A stretch of 5,451 nucleotides of DNA from CAVQBP01 sp964448105 (GTDB lineage Bacteria; Bacteroidota; Ignavibacteria; Ignavibacteriales; Ignavibacteriaceae): the NCBI GenBank assembly GCA_964448105.1, contig CAYUVK010000174.1:1-5451 (forward strand), written 5' to 3'. The notes beneath the pieces were generated by a model. It saw only the letters and a list, made by a program, of their open reading frames with translations. It made no database searches and was not told where the DNA came from. A program made the translations under genes and the position numbers. This document shows, piece after piece, positions 1 through 5,451 of this stretch (the first letter of the stretch is position 1; each line of letters begins with the position of its first letter).

Positions 1-23
1 GGAGGATGGGGAGGGAGAATTGG
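1..23 (+). repeat. Purine-rich 23-nt direct repeat, left copy (window edge)
   Basis: Identical over 23 nt to positions 1904-1926; the core is GGATGGGGAGGGAG followed by AATTGG. The copies diverge immediately after position 23 / 1926. This copy touches the window edge, so its left boundary is unknown and the repeat unit may be longer. With the other copy it brackets the serine hydrolase gene in the same orientation. The biased composition lowers the weight of the match slightly, but 23 exact bases within 2 kb of AT-rich DNA are unlikely by chance. It may be a dispersed intergenic repeat or the scar of a duplication or insertion. Confidence 0.8.
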
Positions 24-77
24 TTGTAATCTATTTAAGAATAAAAATATTTAGACTAGAATAAAGAATTAAGAGAT

Positions 78-188
78 ATGATTGGAATTATAAAAGATTT
101 GCAGAATAGAGGTGTGGAGGTTTACTTAATTGCTTGGTACGTTACTTTTTTTACAAATTTCTTCGTCCGGATATTTATTGCCTATTGA
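78..188 (+). other. Possible 36-codon ORF or gene remnant, very uncertain
   Basis: An open frame starts at ATG 78-80 and ends at TGA 186-188; the frame is open back to a TAG at 57-59. The first part (MIGIIKDLQNRGVEVYLIA) reads like an amphipathic helix followed by a beta-strand, as in an alpha/beta domain; the rest is hydrophobic and Phe-rich. Upstream there is only a weak AAGAG. A frame this short is expected by chance in AT-rich DNA and I recognise no family. It runs towards the convergent hydrolase gene. Listed because nothing else fills positions 24-220. Confidence 0.12.
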
Positions 189-214
189 CTTTTTACTTAT
201 TAAAGATGTTAGGC
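180..214. other. Small hairpin just past the serine hydrolase stop
   Basis: GCCTA at 180-184 pairs with TAGGC at 210-214, and part of the interior (ACTTTTT with AAAGATGT) can extend the stem with a bulge. It lies 6 nt beyond the TAA of the minus-strand hydrolase gene. No T-run follows on the minus strand, so it is not a canonical intrinsic terminator; it could be an mRNA 3'-end structure or chance. Confidence 0.2.
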
Positions 215-220
215 ACATAT

Positions 221-1561
221 TTAATTTTCTAATTTTTTTCGTAAATCAATTATGCTCATACTAGGATTATCTGGATCAAATATAACATTATACTTACTAC
301 CACCAAGAATATTTTCAGAAGAAGATGACCAGCCGTAATATTTCTGTCCGTTATAATCAAAACTATATTTCAAGTAATCACATTTGCTTTCAAATCTTCT
401 TACGGAAATAACCTCACCTATGGTTCTCATCCCTCTCAATTTCAAAATAGTGTTCTCATTTTTGTAGTCTTTTCGCGAAGCTATAAGTAAGTCGATCATA
501 TTTAAATAGGTTTCATAATTTGTTGATCTTTGATAGGCATTTTTTGTCTTCACAGCTATTACTATGTCAAGTGAAGGTATGACAGTTAAATATTGTCCCC
601 ACGAGCCGGTTGCAGTATAAGCACCTTCAAGTTCAGGTTTTATATTTTCGTTTTTATCCCATACACGCCACAAATAGCCATAACCCCATTTCCACCACGG
701 TTTATTTTTTAATCCAGGATCATTAATTCTCATCTCTTTAACCGAGGTTACTAATCTGGTAATTTTTTCTATCCAGGATTTAGGAATTAGTTGTTTACCG
801 TTCCACTCTCCTTTACGTAACATCAGGTATCCTATTCTAGCCATATCTCGCGTTGATAACCACATATGATATTCAGGAAATTTTGAATATAGAAAATCGC
901 CAAATATTTCTTTTTTCTGTTTACTTCTATCCCAATCTTCCATTTTCAATGGAACCGCAAGTTCTTCTTGTAAAGCATCATAAATATTCTTTCCAGATTT
1001 CTTTTCAAAAATGTAACCGGCTACGTTAAAGTCCCAATTATTATAAAGATAGTAACTGCCGGGCTCCTTTGAGCCTCTTGGAGGTGCATCCCTATTTGTT
1101 CCCGATTCGGTACTCGGAAGAAAGACCCCGCTTCTTGCTGTCAACAAATCTTTTACTTTTGCTTTATTTTCTATTTCTAATAATGGTTTATAATCATCAA
1201 TTCCCAGCTCTCCCAATGTTTCTTCTAAATTAATCTTACCGCTTTCAACATACGGTCCATATAAAATAGATAATATGCTCTTTCTGCAGGATGCTATATA
1301 CGAGATTTCTTTTATGTCTCCGAAACTAAATAATATCTTCCCTTCATTAACAATTACCAGACCAGTAATATTTGTTTTGTTAATAACAAATTGTTCCAGT
1401 TCAATAAGTTTTTCAATATTCCGTCCGAGTGTATCCGGTTTCTCTATTTGCTTCCAGGTGCTATCAGGAAAGATGTAATCAGTCGTATTTTTTATTTGTG
1501 CATTTAAATTTTTGTATAGGATCAATGAAGCAATAAGAATAATTAATTTGAATTTAATCAT
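221..1561 (-). CDS. Secreted serine hydrolase, class C beta-lactamase-like (S12/CubicO family), with DUF3592-like C-terminal tail
   Basis: I start this 446-residue protein at the ATG at 1561-1559. It follows AAGAGAAAG and opens directly with a Sec signal peptide (MIKFKLIILIASLILY, likely cut after NA in NLNAQ). An upstream in-frame ATG at 1624 would put 21 hydrophilic residues before the signal. Family motifs are present: SCRK (Ser91 nucleophile, Lys94), YNN (Tyr173-Asn175) followed by WDFN, and ATGSWGQ (about 317-323) where beta-lactamases have KTG. These predict an acyl-serine hydrolase of the periplasm or exterior: an esterase, peptidase or amidase on an unknown substrate, not necessarily a beta-lactamase. 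About residues 375-440 form an extra beta-rich segment (GEVISVRRF, YSFDYNGQKYYG, YNVIFDPDNPS) resembling DUF3592-type domains. No gene is coupled to it. Intact; the family call is secure, the substrate is not. Confidence 0.9.
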   Translation of the reverse strand: MIKFKLIILIASLILYKNLNAQIKNTTDYIFPDSTWKQIEKPDTLGRNIEKLIELEQFVINKTNITGLVIVNEGKILFSFGDIKEISYIASCRKSILSILYGPYVESGKINLEETLGELGIDDYKPLLEIENKAKVKDLLTARSGVFLPSTESGTNRDAPPRGSKEPGSYYLYNNWDFNVAGYIFEKKSGKNIYDALQEELAVPLKMEDWDRSKQKKEIFGDFLYSKFPEYHMWLSTRDMARIGYLMLRKGEWNGKQLIPKSWIEKITRLVTSVKEMRINDPGLKNKPWWKWGYGYLWRVWDKNENIKPELEGAYTATGSWGQYLTVIPSLDIVIAVKTKNAYQRSTNYETYLNMIDLLIASRKDYKNENTILKLRGMRTIGEVISVRRFESKCDYLKYSFDYNGQKYYGWSSSSENILGGSKYNVIFDPDNPSMSIIDLRKKLEN

Positions 1562-1572
1562 ATCTTTCTCTT
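1562..1572 (-). promoter_or_regulatory. Purine-rich ribosome binding site deciding the hydrolase start
   Basis: The minus strand reads AAGAGAAAGAT directly before the ATG at 1561. It is a weak Shine-Dalgarno-like tract, but it and the signal peptide that follows both favour this start over the in-frame ATG at 1624. Confidence 0.5.
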
Positions 1573-1594
1573 GGTTATTTATGCCGTTATGGTA

Positions 1595-1618
1595 GGGATG
1601 CTTATTACCAAACATCCC
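1595..1618. repeat. Inverted repeat in the hydrolase leader
   Basis: GGGATG at 1595-1600 is perfectly complementary to CATCCC at 1613-1618 with a 12-nt loop. It lies 34-57 nt upstream of the chosen hydrolase start. It could be a leader hairpin or an operator half-site pair. The arms are only 6 bp, so chance is possible. I found no convincing Bacteroidota (TTTG / TAnnTTTG) or sigma-70 promoter next to it. Confidence 0.3.
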
Positions 1619-1657
1619 CAACACAGATTTTTATTACTTCTACCTAAGATAAAATCG

Positions 1658-1672
1658 GCTGTTATCCACAGC
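1658..1672. promoter_or_regulatory. Perfect DnaA-box 9-mer within a short inverted repeat
   Basis: Positions 1662-1670 read TTATCCACA, the consensus DnaA box. It sits in an inverted repeat, GCTGT (1658-1662) and ACAGC (1668-1672) with a 5-nt loop, about 100 nt upstream of the hydrolase start. Only one box is seen, with no cluster, no dnaA or dnaN gene and no origin-like array, so this is not an origin. It may be a lone DnaA site or chance. Confidence 0.3.
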
Positions 1673-1903
1673 TTCGCCACATCACTCCCATAAACATAAA
1701 ATATGATTCAAATCTTAATCTAATTTTTTATTATATATTCCTAATAGGGATAAACAGAATGGCCGGGATGAAGAGAAATTGCCCCAATTTTCCCCATACC
1801 TTAAAATACGATCAGATCTAATGTAAATTGATTAAGTGAGAAAGGCAATAAAAATCTTTGGATTGATTTGTCGACTATTAAAAAGAGATGGAGGAGAAGA
1901 TTA

Positions 1904-1926
1904 GGAGGATGGGGAGGGAGAATTGG
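1904..1926 (+). repeat. Purine-rich 23-nt direct repeat, right copy
   Basis: A perfect match to positions 1-23 in the same orientation, 1903 nt away. Here it ends a longer purine tract (from about 1880) with several G-runs (GG, GG, GGGG, GGG, GGG) that could allow a two-tier G-quadruplex on the plus strand. The flanks differ from those of the left copy beyond the 23 nt on the right side. Confidence 0.8.
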
Positions 1927-2031
1927 GACAAATGTAGTACTGTGAATGAAAATTGTTGTTAAAAAACTAATTCTAATTATTCAAGCACTTCTCCATCCAA
2001 TAATTATTCCTCATCTCAGAACAGATTATGG

Positions 2032-2615
2032 TTAATAAATCTTTGGTAATAATCTATATGTTTTGTTTATATAATCCGAGTAGTCCACTTTGAATTTTCC
2101 AAGTAATAATTGCTCTTTAATTTTAATTCTATGAATAAATGCAATTGTAATAGGAATTATGATCACCCAAAAGGATATTCAGTTATTAATAGAAATTCCA
2201 AAACCAACAAAAGATACTAAAGATCCCAGTTAAGCAGGATGCCGAATAACTTTGTAAACTCCCTTTTTTATGAGTTTATGATTTTCTTGAATATTTACGT
2301 CGACTGTAAAAAATTTTCCTAGTGACCATATAGCAATAAATCTTAATGTCATTCCTCCGATTATCAAAAGAAGTCCGGTATATTGTAAAATCATTAATTC
2401 ACTTATTGGAAATTTAAAAAGGATTGATATGACAATTCCTAAATCAATATCAATGGCTATTGTAATCCGGATTACTCTAATTGATCGTTTTCATCTTTAT
2501 TAGTGGAACAGAAAAATATATTGAGTAATAATTCTGATAAAAACCATATCGACCAGATTAAAATGAAAGCGATCACTTTGTAGCCAATTTTCCCCTTTCC
2601 CGCTAAATTGAATAT
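2032..2615 (-). pseudogene. Isoprenylcysteine carboxyl methyltransferase (ICMT/PEMT-like) family pseudogene
   Basis: Conceptual translation gives a nearly full-length (about 194 codons) small integral-membrane methyltransferase broken in three places. The N-terminal part (AGKGKIGYKVIAFILIWSIW then FLSELLLN) reads in one frame; the rest (from RSIRVIRIT) is in another, so a frameshift lies within 2475-2490. The diagnostic motif appears as KGVYKVIRHPA-stop-LGS: TAA at 2230-2232 stands where the family has Tyr (RHPxYxG). A TGA at 2179-2181 stands where Trp is expected (SINN-stop-ISFWVI). The end is typical: RIKIKEQLLL, YRLLPKIY, TAA at 2032. The start is also lost: ATA at 2615-2613 probably replaces ATG, with an in-frame TAG just before it. 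Family members S-adenosylmethionine-methylate lipid-linked or small substrates at the membrane; this copy cannot make an active protein. Confidence 0.85.
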
Positions 2616-2732
2616 ATGCTAATTTAAACTTATTGATTTATAAAGACAATCAATATATAAGTTGGATGATACTCTTTAAATGAAATTATTACTGTTATAA
2701 GCTTTTATACAATTTCAATAGAATGAATTTGT
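2616..2732. other. Intergenic spacer between two gene remnants
   Basis: AT-rich sequence with stops in all frames. I see no gene, terminator or recognisable promoter in it. Confidence 0.5.
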
Positions 2733-2834
2733 TTATTTTCCATCTATCAAAAAAGGTTCTAATTTTTTCCATAACTCCGGACATCCGGGATTATTGCATG
2801 AATTACTGTTAGTAAAAAACACCGTGGAACTTTT
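2733..2834 (-). pseudogene. Putative C-terminal gene remnant fused behind the truncated permease
   Basis: In the frame shifted by one from the truncated permease, an open stretch reads KSSTVFFTNSNSCNNPGC, then PELWKKLEPFLIDGK, then TAA at 2735-2733. It has no start of its own; upstream the frame is closed by TAA within the permease coding part. The composition looks protein-like: a strand VFFTNSNS, then an amphipathic PELWKKLEPFL helix. The VFFTNS stretch recalls the late 'TNS' strand of S12 serine hydrolases, but that is too little to assign a family. I infer the tail of a gene whose front was lost in the event that truncated the permease. A chance open frame of 34 codons is possible. Confidence 0.3.
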
Positions 2835-3000
2835 CCATATGCAGCTCATCACTTAACCATAAGTAAATCAATAAAGCACGGGCCAAACCGGTGGAAAGAC
2901 CGATCAGATTAATGAAAAACGAATTCTTGTTTCGTTTAAAGTTTCTGAAAATAATCAGAAAGTTATATTTTAGAATTATTTTTTCCCTTCGATTATTCAT
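2809..3000 (-). pseudogene. Truncated FtsX/MacB-type ABC transporter permease, N-terminal fragment
   Basis: Sixty-three codons matching only the first segment of the neighbouring permease family: a basic start (MNNRREKIILKYN), FRNFKRNKNSFFINLIGLSTG, one transmembrane helix (about residues 28-49), and the motif LSDELHMEKFH, equivalent to VEDELSCDKFH in the upstream paralogue. Family members continue for some 730 more residues; here the frame reads GVFY and stops at 2811-2809, and the missing body is not found downstream. An Arg in mid-helix (GLARALLIY) at a site usually small or Cys hints at relaxed selection. The start ATG overlaps the upstream stop by 8 nt (ATGAATAA), so it was a translationally coupled third gene of the permease operon. 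It may still be expressed as a one-helix peptide, but function is unlikely. Confidence 0.8.
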
Positions 3001-3049
3001 ACCTTAGTGATTTAACCGGGTTTGCCGTTGCTGCTTTTATTGTCTGGAA
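2993..3049 (-). repeat. 57-nt permease 3'-end repeat, copy 1
   Basis: The 3' end of the full-length permease gene, including its stop, matches 5395-5451 at 49 of 57 positions. The match runs to the window edge, so the homologous block may be longer. The repeat is coding and reflects duplication of paralogous permease genes. Confidence 0.75.
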
Positions 3050-5377
3050 AGCAATTGTTAACAATGCAATAAGCAAAACTATCCCGCCTGACAGAACAAA
3101 CACCCACCAATTTATATCGACTTTATAAGCATAATCTTGTAACCAGCCATTCACAAGATAATAAGCAATTGGCCAGGCAACTAAATTTGCAAGAATAATT
3201 AGGTACGTAAATTCTTTGAAGACTAAAGAAATTATCGATGTGACAGGAGCTCCTAGTACCTTACGAATTCCTATTTCTTTAGTTCGTTTCTTAATCGTAA
3301 ACAGGGTGAGACCAAAAAGTCCGAGAAATGCAGTTGTTACGGCAAGTAATGTGAGATATTTAATAATTGTATTGAATTGTTCTATCTGCACATAATTCTG
3401 CTGGACTTTTTCATTTAAAAAGTTGAATTCAAAAGGGTAATCCGGATTATATTTTAATATGATATTCTCGACCGATTTTATGATATCCTGCAATTTCTGA
3501 AATTCATTTACTTTGTACTTAATAAGTATAATATTCTCGGTATGCCTGCTAAAGTCGGATAAAACTGAATATACTTGAGGTACAATTTTATTTTGAAGCG
3601 ATTGGAAATATGCATTTTGAACTACACCTATTATTTTACCGACTCTGCCGTGCAGCGAAAAAGATTTTCCGACCGGTGAATCAAGACCCATTTGTTTTAC
3701 AGCTTCTTCATTTAAAATAAAAGCTTGCTGCGCATCAGTAGTGTATTCTTTAGAAAAATTTCTACCCCGGATAAAAGGAATATTCAGTGTTTGAAAATAA
3801 TCATAATCACATTCATGCTCTTGAACCTTAACACTGCCTTTATGAGTATTGCCTTCCCAATCAATATCGGTAGTATTATTCCAGGTTGCAGTCGGCAGGT
3901 AGTCTTTAGCACTTACATTGCTAATATACCTGTGTTGTAATAATTCGTTTTTTATTACCGGGAAATTTTCCGCTACTTTACCGTTAATAGGTACATAAAT
4001 AATATTATCCTTATCAAATCCCAGGTCTTTATTTAATAGGAAATGAATTTGTTGAGATAATATAATTGCGCAGATAATTAATCCGATGGAAATTGAAAAT
4101 TGAACCGTTATTAAAGCTTTTCGAAATACCACATTCCTGGTACTTTTTTTCATATTTCCTTTTAAGATTTGTGTGGGATTTAAAGATGATAGATAAAAAG
4201 CCGGATAACTGCCTGCAAAAACACCCACCAATAAAATCATACCGATTATACCAATAATATATTTTGAAGACAAAAAGTTAATTTGTAATGCCTTATGATA
4301 AAATTGATTAAAAACCGGAAGGACAAGCTCAACAAGACAAACAGCAATTGCTGTAGCAACAGCAGTAAAGAAAATAGATTCTGCAATGAATTGAAGGAAT
4401 AACTGCTTCTTATTTGAACCGGCTACTTTACGCAGACCTATCTCTTTAATTCTGTCAGAAGCCATTGCAGTTGATAAGTTTATAAAATTGAAACATGCAA
4501 TGAGCAGAACCATACATGCGATAGATATAAAAATATATATAGTTTTAATATCAGTCACTTCAGCGTATTCATAATCATAATGGGAGCCTAAATGAATATC
4601 GGAGAGGGGCTGTAAGTCGCAATGCATTTTATAGTCTGTAACAAATTTAGGTACATGATTATTTACGATTTTATTCATACTGGAAACTATATCTTTAATG
4701 TTTGTGTTCTTCCTAACCAGCACATAGCACGACCAATTAATACTTTCCCAATTTTGACTGCTGTTATATTTTCCCAACAATTGATTTGAAGTAAGAAAAT
4801 CAAATTGTATGTGGGATTTTGAGGGAACATTTTCGATTACTCCCGTGACTTTATGCACTACACCATCAATTTCAAGTTCTTCGTTGATTGGATTATTATT
4901 TCCAAAATATTTGTTTGCCATATTTTGTGTCAGTACGACCGAAAACGGATTTCTTAGTGCCTGCTTAGGAGAACCTTTTAAGAATTTAAATGAGAATATC
5001 TCGAAAAAAGATGAATCGGCACCTGCAACATTTGTTTCATAAAATTGTTTTTCACCATTTTTTACTACAATTTTGGGATAAGATCCGAAAGTAGAAAAAC
5101 AAATAACATCAGGCAGGTTATCCTTTAATGCCTGGTCCAGTGGTCTCGGGCAGGTAGGTGAAATCACTTTACCATTATTAGTCTCCGTACTTGTTGTGAT
5201 TCTATAAATTTCATTCTTGTTTGCATGAAATTTATCACAAGATAATTCATCTTCTACCCATAATAGGATAAGGATAATGCATGCAATTGCAGTTGCAAGT
5301 CCAATAATATTAATTAGCGAATAAGATAAATTTCTTCTAATATTTCTTACTGCTATTTTCAAATAATTTTTTAACAT
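2993..5377 (-). CDS. FtsX/MacB-type ABC transporter permease, full length, tandem
   Basis: This 794-residue inner-membrane protein has the double layout of Bacteroidota FtsX-like permeases: TM1 (about 18-41) ending in LLWVEDELSCDKFH; a MacB periplasmic core domain (about 45-270); three helices (277-300, 330-353, 372-396) with DRIKEIGLRKVAGS and GSYPAFYLSSLNPTQILKG; TM5 (420-442); a second periplasmic domain (about 445-670); and three last helices (672-696, 720-742, 756-778) with KRTKEIGIRKVLGAP and the tail NPVKSLRYE. The two EIGxRKVxG segments are the usual cytoplasmic coupling loops to an ATPase. The protein has no nucleotide-binding domain, so a separate LolD/MacB-like ATPase is needed and none is in view. 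It would work mechanically on a periplasmic substrate such as a lipoprotein, peptide or drug; which one cannot be told. The start is supported by AGGAGAG at 5382-5388. Intact. Confidence 0.93.
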   Translation of the reverse strand: MLKNYLKIAVRNIRRNLSYSLINIIGLATAIACIILILLWVEDELSCDKFHANKNEIYRITTSTETNNGKVISPTCPRPLDQALKDNLPDVICFSTFGSYPKIVVKNGEKQFYETNVAGADSSFFEIFSFKFLKGSPKQALRNPFSVVLTQNMANKYFGNNNPINEELEIDGVVHKVTGVIENVPSKSHIQFDFLTSNQLLGKYNSSQNWESINWSCYVLVRKNTNIKDIVSSMNKIVNNHVPKFVTDYKMHCDLQPLSDIHLGSHYDYEYAEVTDIKTIYIFISIACMVLLIACFNFINLSTAMASDRIKEIGLRKVAGSNKKQLFLQFIAESIFFTAVATAIAVCLVELVLPVFNQFYHKALQINFLSSKYIIGIIGMILLVGVFAGSYPAFYLSSLNPTQILKGNMKKSTRNVVFRKALITVQFSISIGLIICAIILSQQIHFLLNKDLGFDKDNIIYVPINGKVAENFPVIKNELLQHRYISNVSAKDYLPTATWNNTTDIDWEGNTHKGSVKVQEHECDYDYFQTLNIPFIRGRNFSKEYTTDAQQAFILNEEAVKQMGLDSPVGKSFSLHGRVGKIIGVVQNAYFQSLQNKIVPQVYSVLSDFSRHTENIILIKYKVNEFQKLQDIIKSVENIILKYNPDYPFEFNFLNEKVQQNYVQIEQFNTIIKYLTLLAVTTAFLGLFGLTLFTIKKRTKEIGIRKVLGAPVTSIISLVFKEFTYLIILANLVAWPIAYYLVNGWLQDYAYKVDINWWVFVLSGGIVLLIALLTIAFQTIKAATANPVKSLRYE

Positions 5378-5381
5378 TTAA

Positions 5382-5388
5382 CTCTCCT
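5382..5388 (-). promoter_or_regulatory. Shine-Dalgarno of the full-length permease
   Basis: The minus strand reads CAGGAGAGTTAA before the ATG at 5377-5375. AGGAG is 6 nt from the start and lies in the 17-nt gap after the upstream permease stop. It is the strongest ribosome binding site in the window. Confidence 0.7.
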
Positions 5389-5394
5389 GAAAAA

Positions 5395-5451
5395 TTATTC
5401 ATATCTTAAAGATTCAACCGGATTTGCTGTTGCAGCTTTTATTGCCTGGAA
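5395..5451 (-). CDS. FtsX/MacB-type ABC transporter permease, C-terminal end only (cut by window edge)
   Basis: The last 18 residues and the TAA of a gene entering from the right edge: FQAIKAATANPVESLRYE. This matches the end of the complete neighbour (FQTIKAATANPVKSLRYE) at all but two positions, so it is the tail of a paralogous permease, just after the last transmembrane helix. The gap to the next start is 17 nt, as expected for a shared transcript. Whether the gene is full length cannot be seen. Confidence 0.85.
   Translation of the reverse strand, partial: FQAIKAATANPVESLRYE
5395..5451 (-). repeat. 57-nt permease 3'-end repeat, copy 2
   Basis: Partner of 2993-3049 in the same orientation; it is the end of the upstream paralogue. 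Differences fall partly at silent third positions (for example GCC/GCT and GGT/GGA in plus-strand terms), consistent with selection on the protein tail. Confidence 0.75.

Larger units (their letters stand above)
1625..2031. other. Intergenic region upstream of the hydrolase, no gene seen
   Basis: About 400 nt with no coding frame I can support on either strand. It holds the DnaA-box hairpin (1658-1672), a C-rich segment (1779-1797) that is an imperfect inverted match to the purine-rich repeat, a strongly purine-biased tract (1880-1922, 4 pyrimidines in 43 nt), and the right copy of the 23-nt direct repeat. The hydrolase promoter should lie in its left part, but I could not identify it with confidence. 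Confidence 0.6.

Noticed and set aside
180..214. Integron attC-like site: GCCTAAC (minus strand) 6 nt after the hydrolase stop matches RYYYAAC
   Set aside because: No matching GTTRRRY partner lies at the usual distance on that strand, the 35-nt hairpin is too short for an attC, and no integrase or second site is seen.
1275..1478. Plus-strand 67-codon ORF
   Set aside because: It lies antisense inside the hydrolase gene, whose minus-strand frame carries the family motifs; it has no independent support.
1562..1624. Longer hydrolase start at 1624 (21 extra residues)
   Set aside because: The extension is hydrophilic, would bury the signal peptide inside the protein and overlaps the leader inverted repeat; the internal ATG has a better purine-rich site.
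2179..2232. Recoding (TGA read as Trp or selenocysteine) instead of a pseudogene
   Set aside because: A TAA at the motif Tyr and a separate frameshift also interrupt the gene, and Trp is encoded by TGG in the intact permease.
2583..2602. Possible third copy of the purine-rich repeat (reverse complement GGGAAAGGGGAAAATTGGCT)
   Set aside because: The similarity is loose and the stretch is explained as coding sequence (AGKGKIGY) of the ICMT-like pseudogene.
2770..2792. CCGG-ACAT-CCGG as an intrinsic terminator of the permease operon
   Set aside because: The stem is only about 4 bp, it lies inside the orphan tail frame, and no T-run follows the stem directly.
3725..3940. Plus-strand 71-codon ORF
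   Set aside because: Antisense shadow of the second periplasmic domain of the permease.
4809..5042. Plus-strand 77-codon ORF
   Set aside because: Antisense shadow of the first periplasmic domain of the permease.

Overview
The window is AT-rich DNA with every recognisable gene on the minus strand. It looks like a Bacteroidota or related FCB-group genome (Ignavibacteria would also fit). The pointers are tandem full-length FtsX/MacB-type permease genes whose products end in NPVKSLRYE-like tails, and a Sec-exported serine hydrolase with a small beta-rich tail. No RNA gene, CRISPR array, transposase or complete insertion sequence was seen.

Right side (2809-5451), read right to left: the last 18 codons of one FtsX-type permease (5395-5451); a complete 794-residue permease (2993-5377) with a good Shine-Dalgarno; then a third permease gene overlapping it by 8 nt (2809-3000) that stops after 63 codons. 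The first two genes end in the same 57-nt block at 49/57 identity, so this is a duplicated permease array. No ATPase gene is in view, so the ATP-binding partner must be encoded elsewhere. The products are probably inner-membrane subunits of MacB/LolCDE-like ABC systems; the substrate is unknown.

Middle (1625-2992): decayed sequence. The third permease has lost nearly all of its body. Directly behind the break a different reading frame (2733-2834) runs to its own stop and looks like the C-terminal tail of another protein. Next comes a clear pseudogene of an isoprenylcysteine carboxyl methyltransferase (ICMT)-like membrane methyltransferase (2032-2615), with one frameshift and two in-frame stops. 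After it lies a purine-rich intergenic stretch.

Left side (1-1624): one intact gene (221-1561) for a secreted class-C beta-lactamase-like (S12/CubicO) serine hydrolase with a C-terminal DUF3592-like extension. It is bracketed by a perfect 23-nt purine-rich direct repeat at 1-23 and 1904-1926. Its leader holds small inverted repeats, one containing a perfect DnaA-box 9-mer.

The genes do not form an obvious joint pathway. The permease array is an operon-like unit; the hydrolase is probably transcribed separately. I see no convincing new biological system here. The most interesting signals are the gene-decay junction at about 2826-2835 and the direct repeat around the hydrolase.
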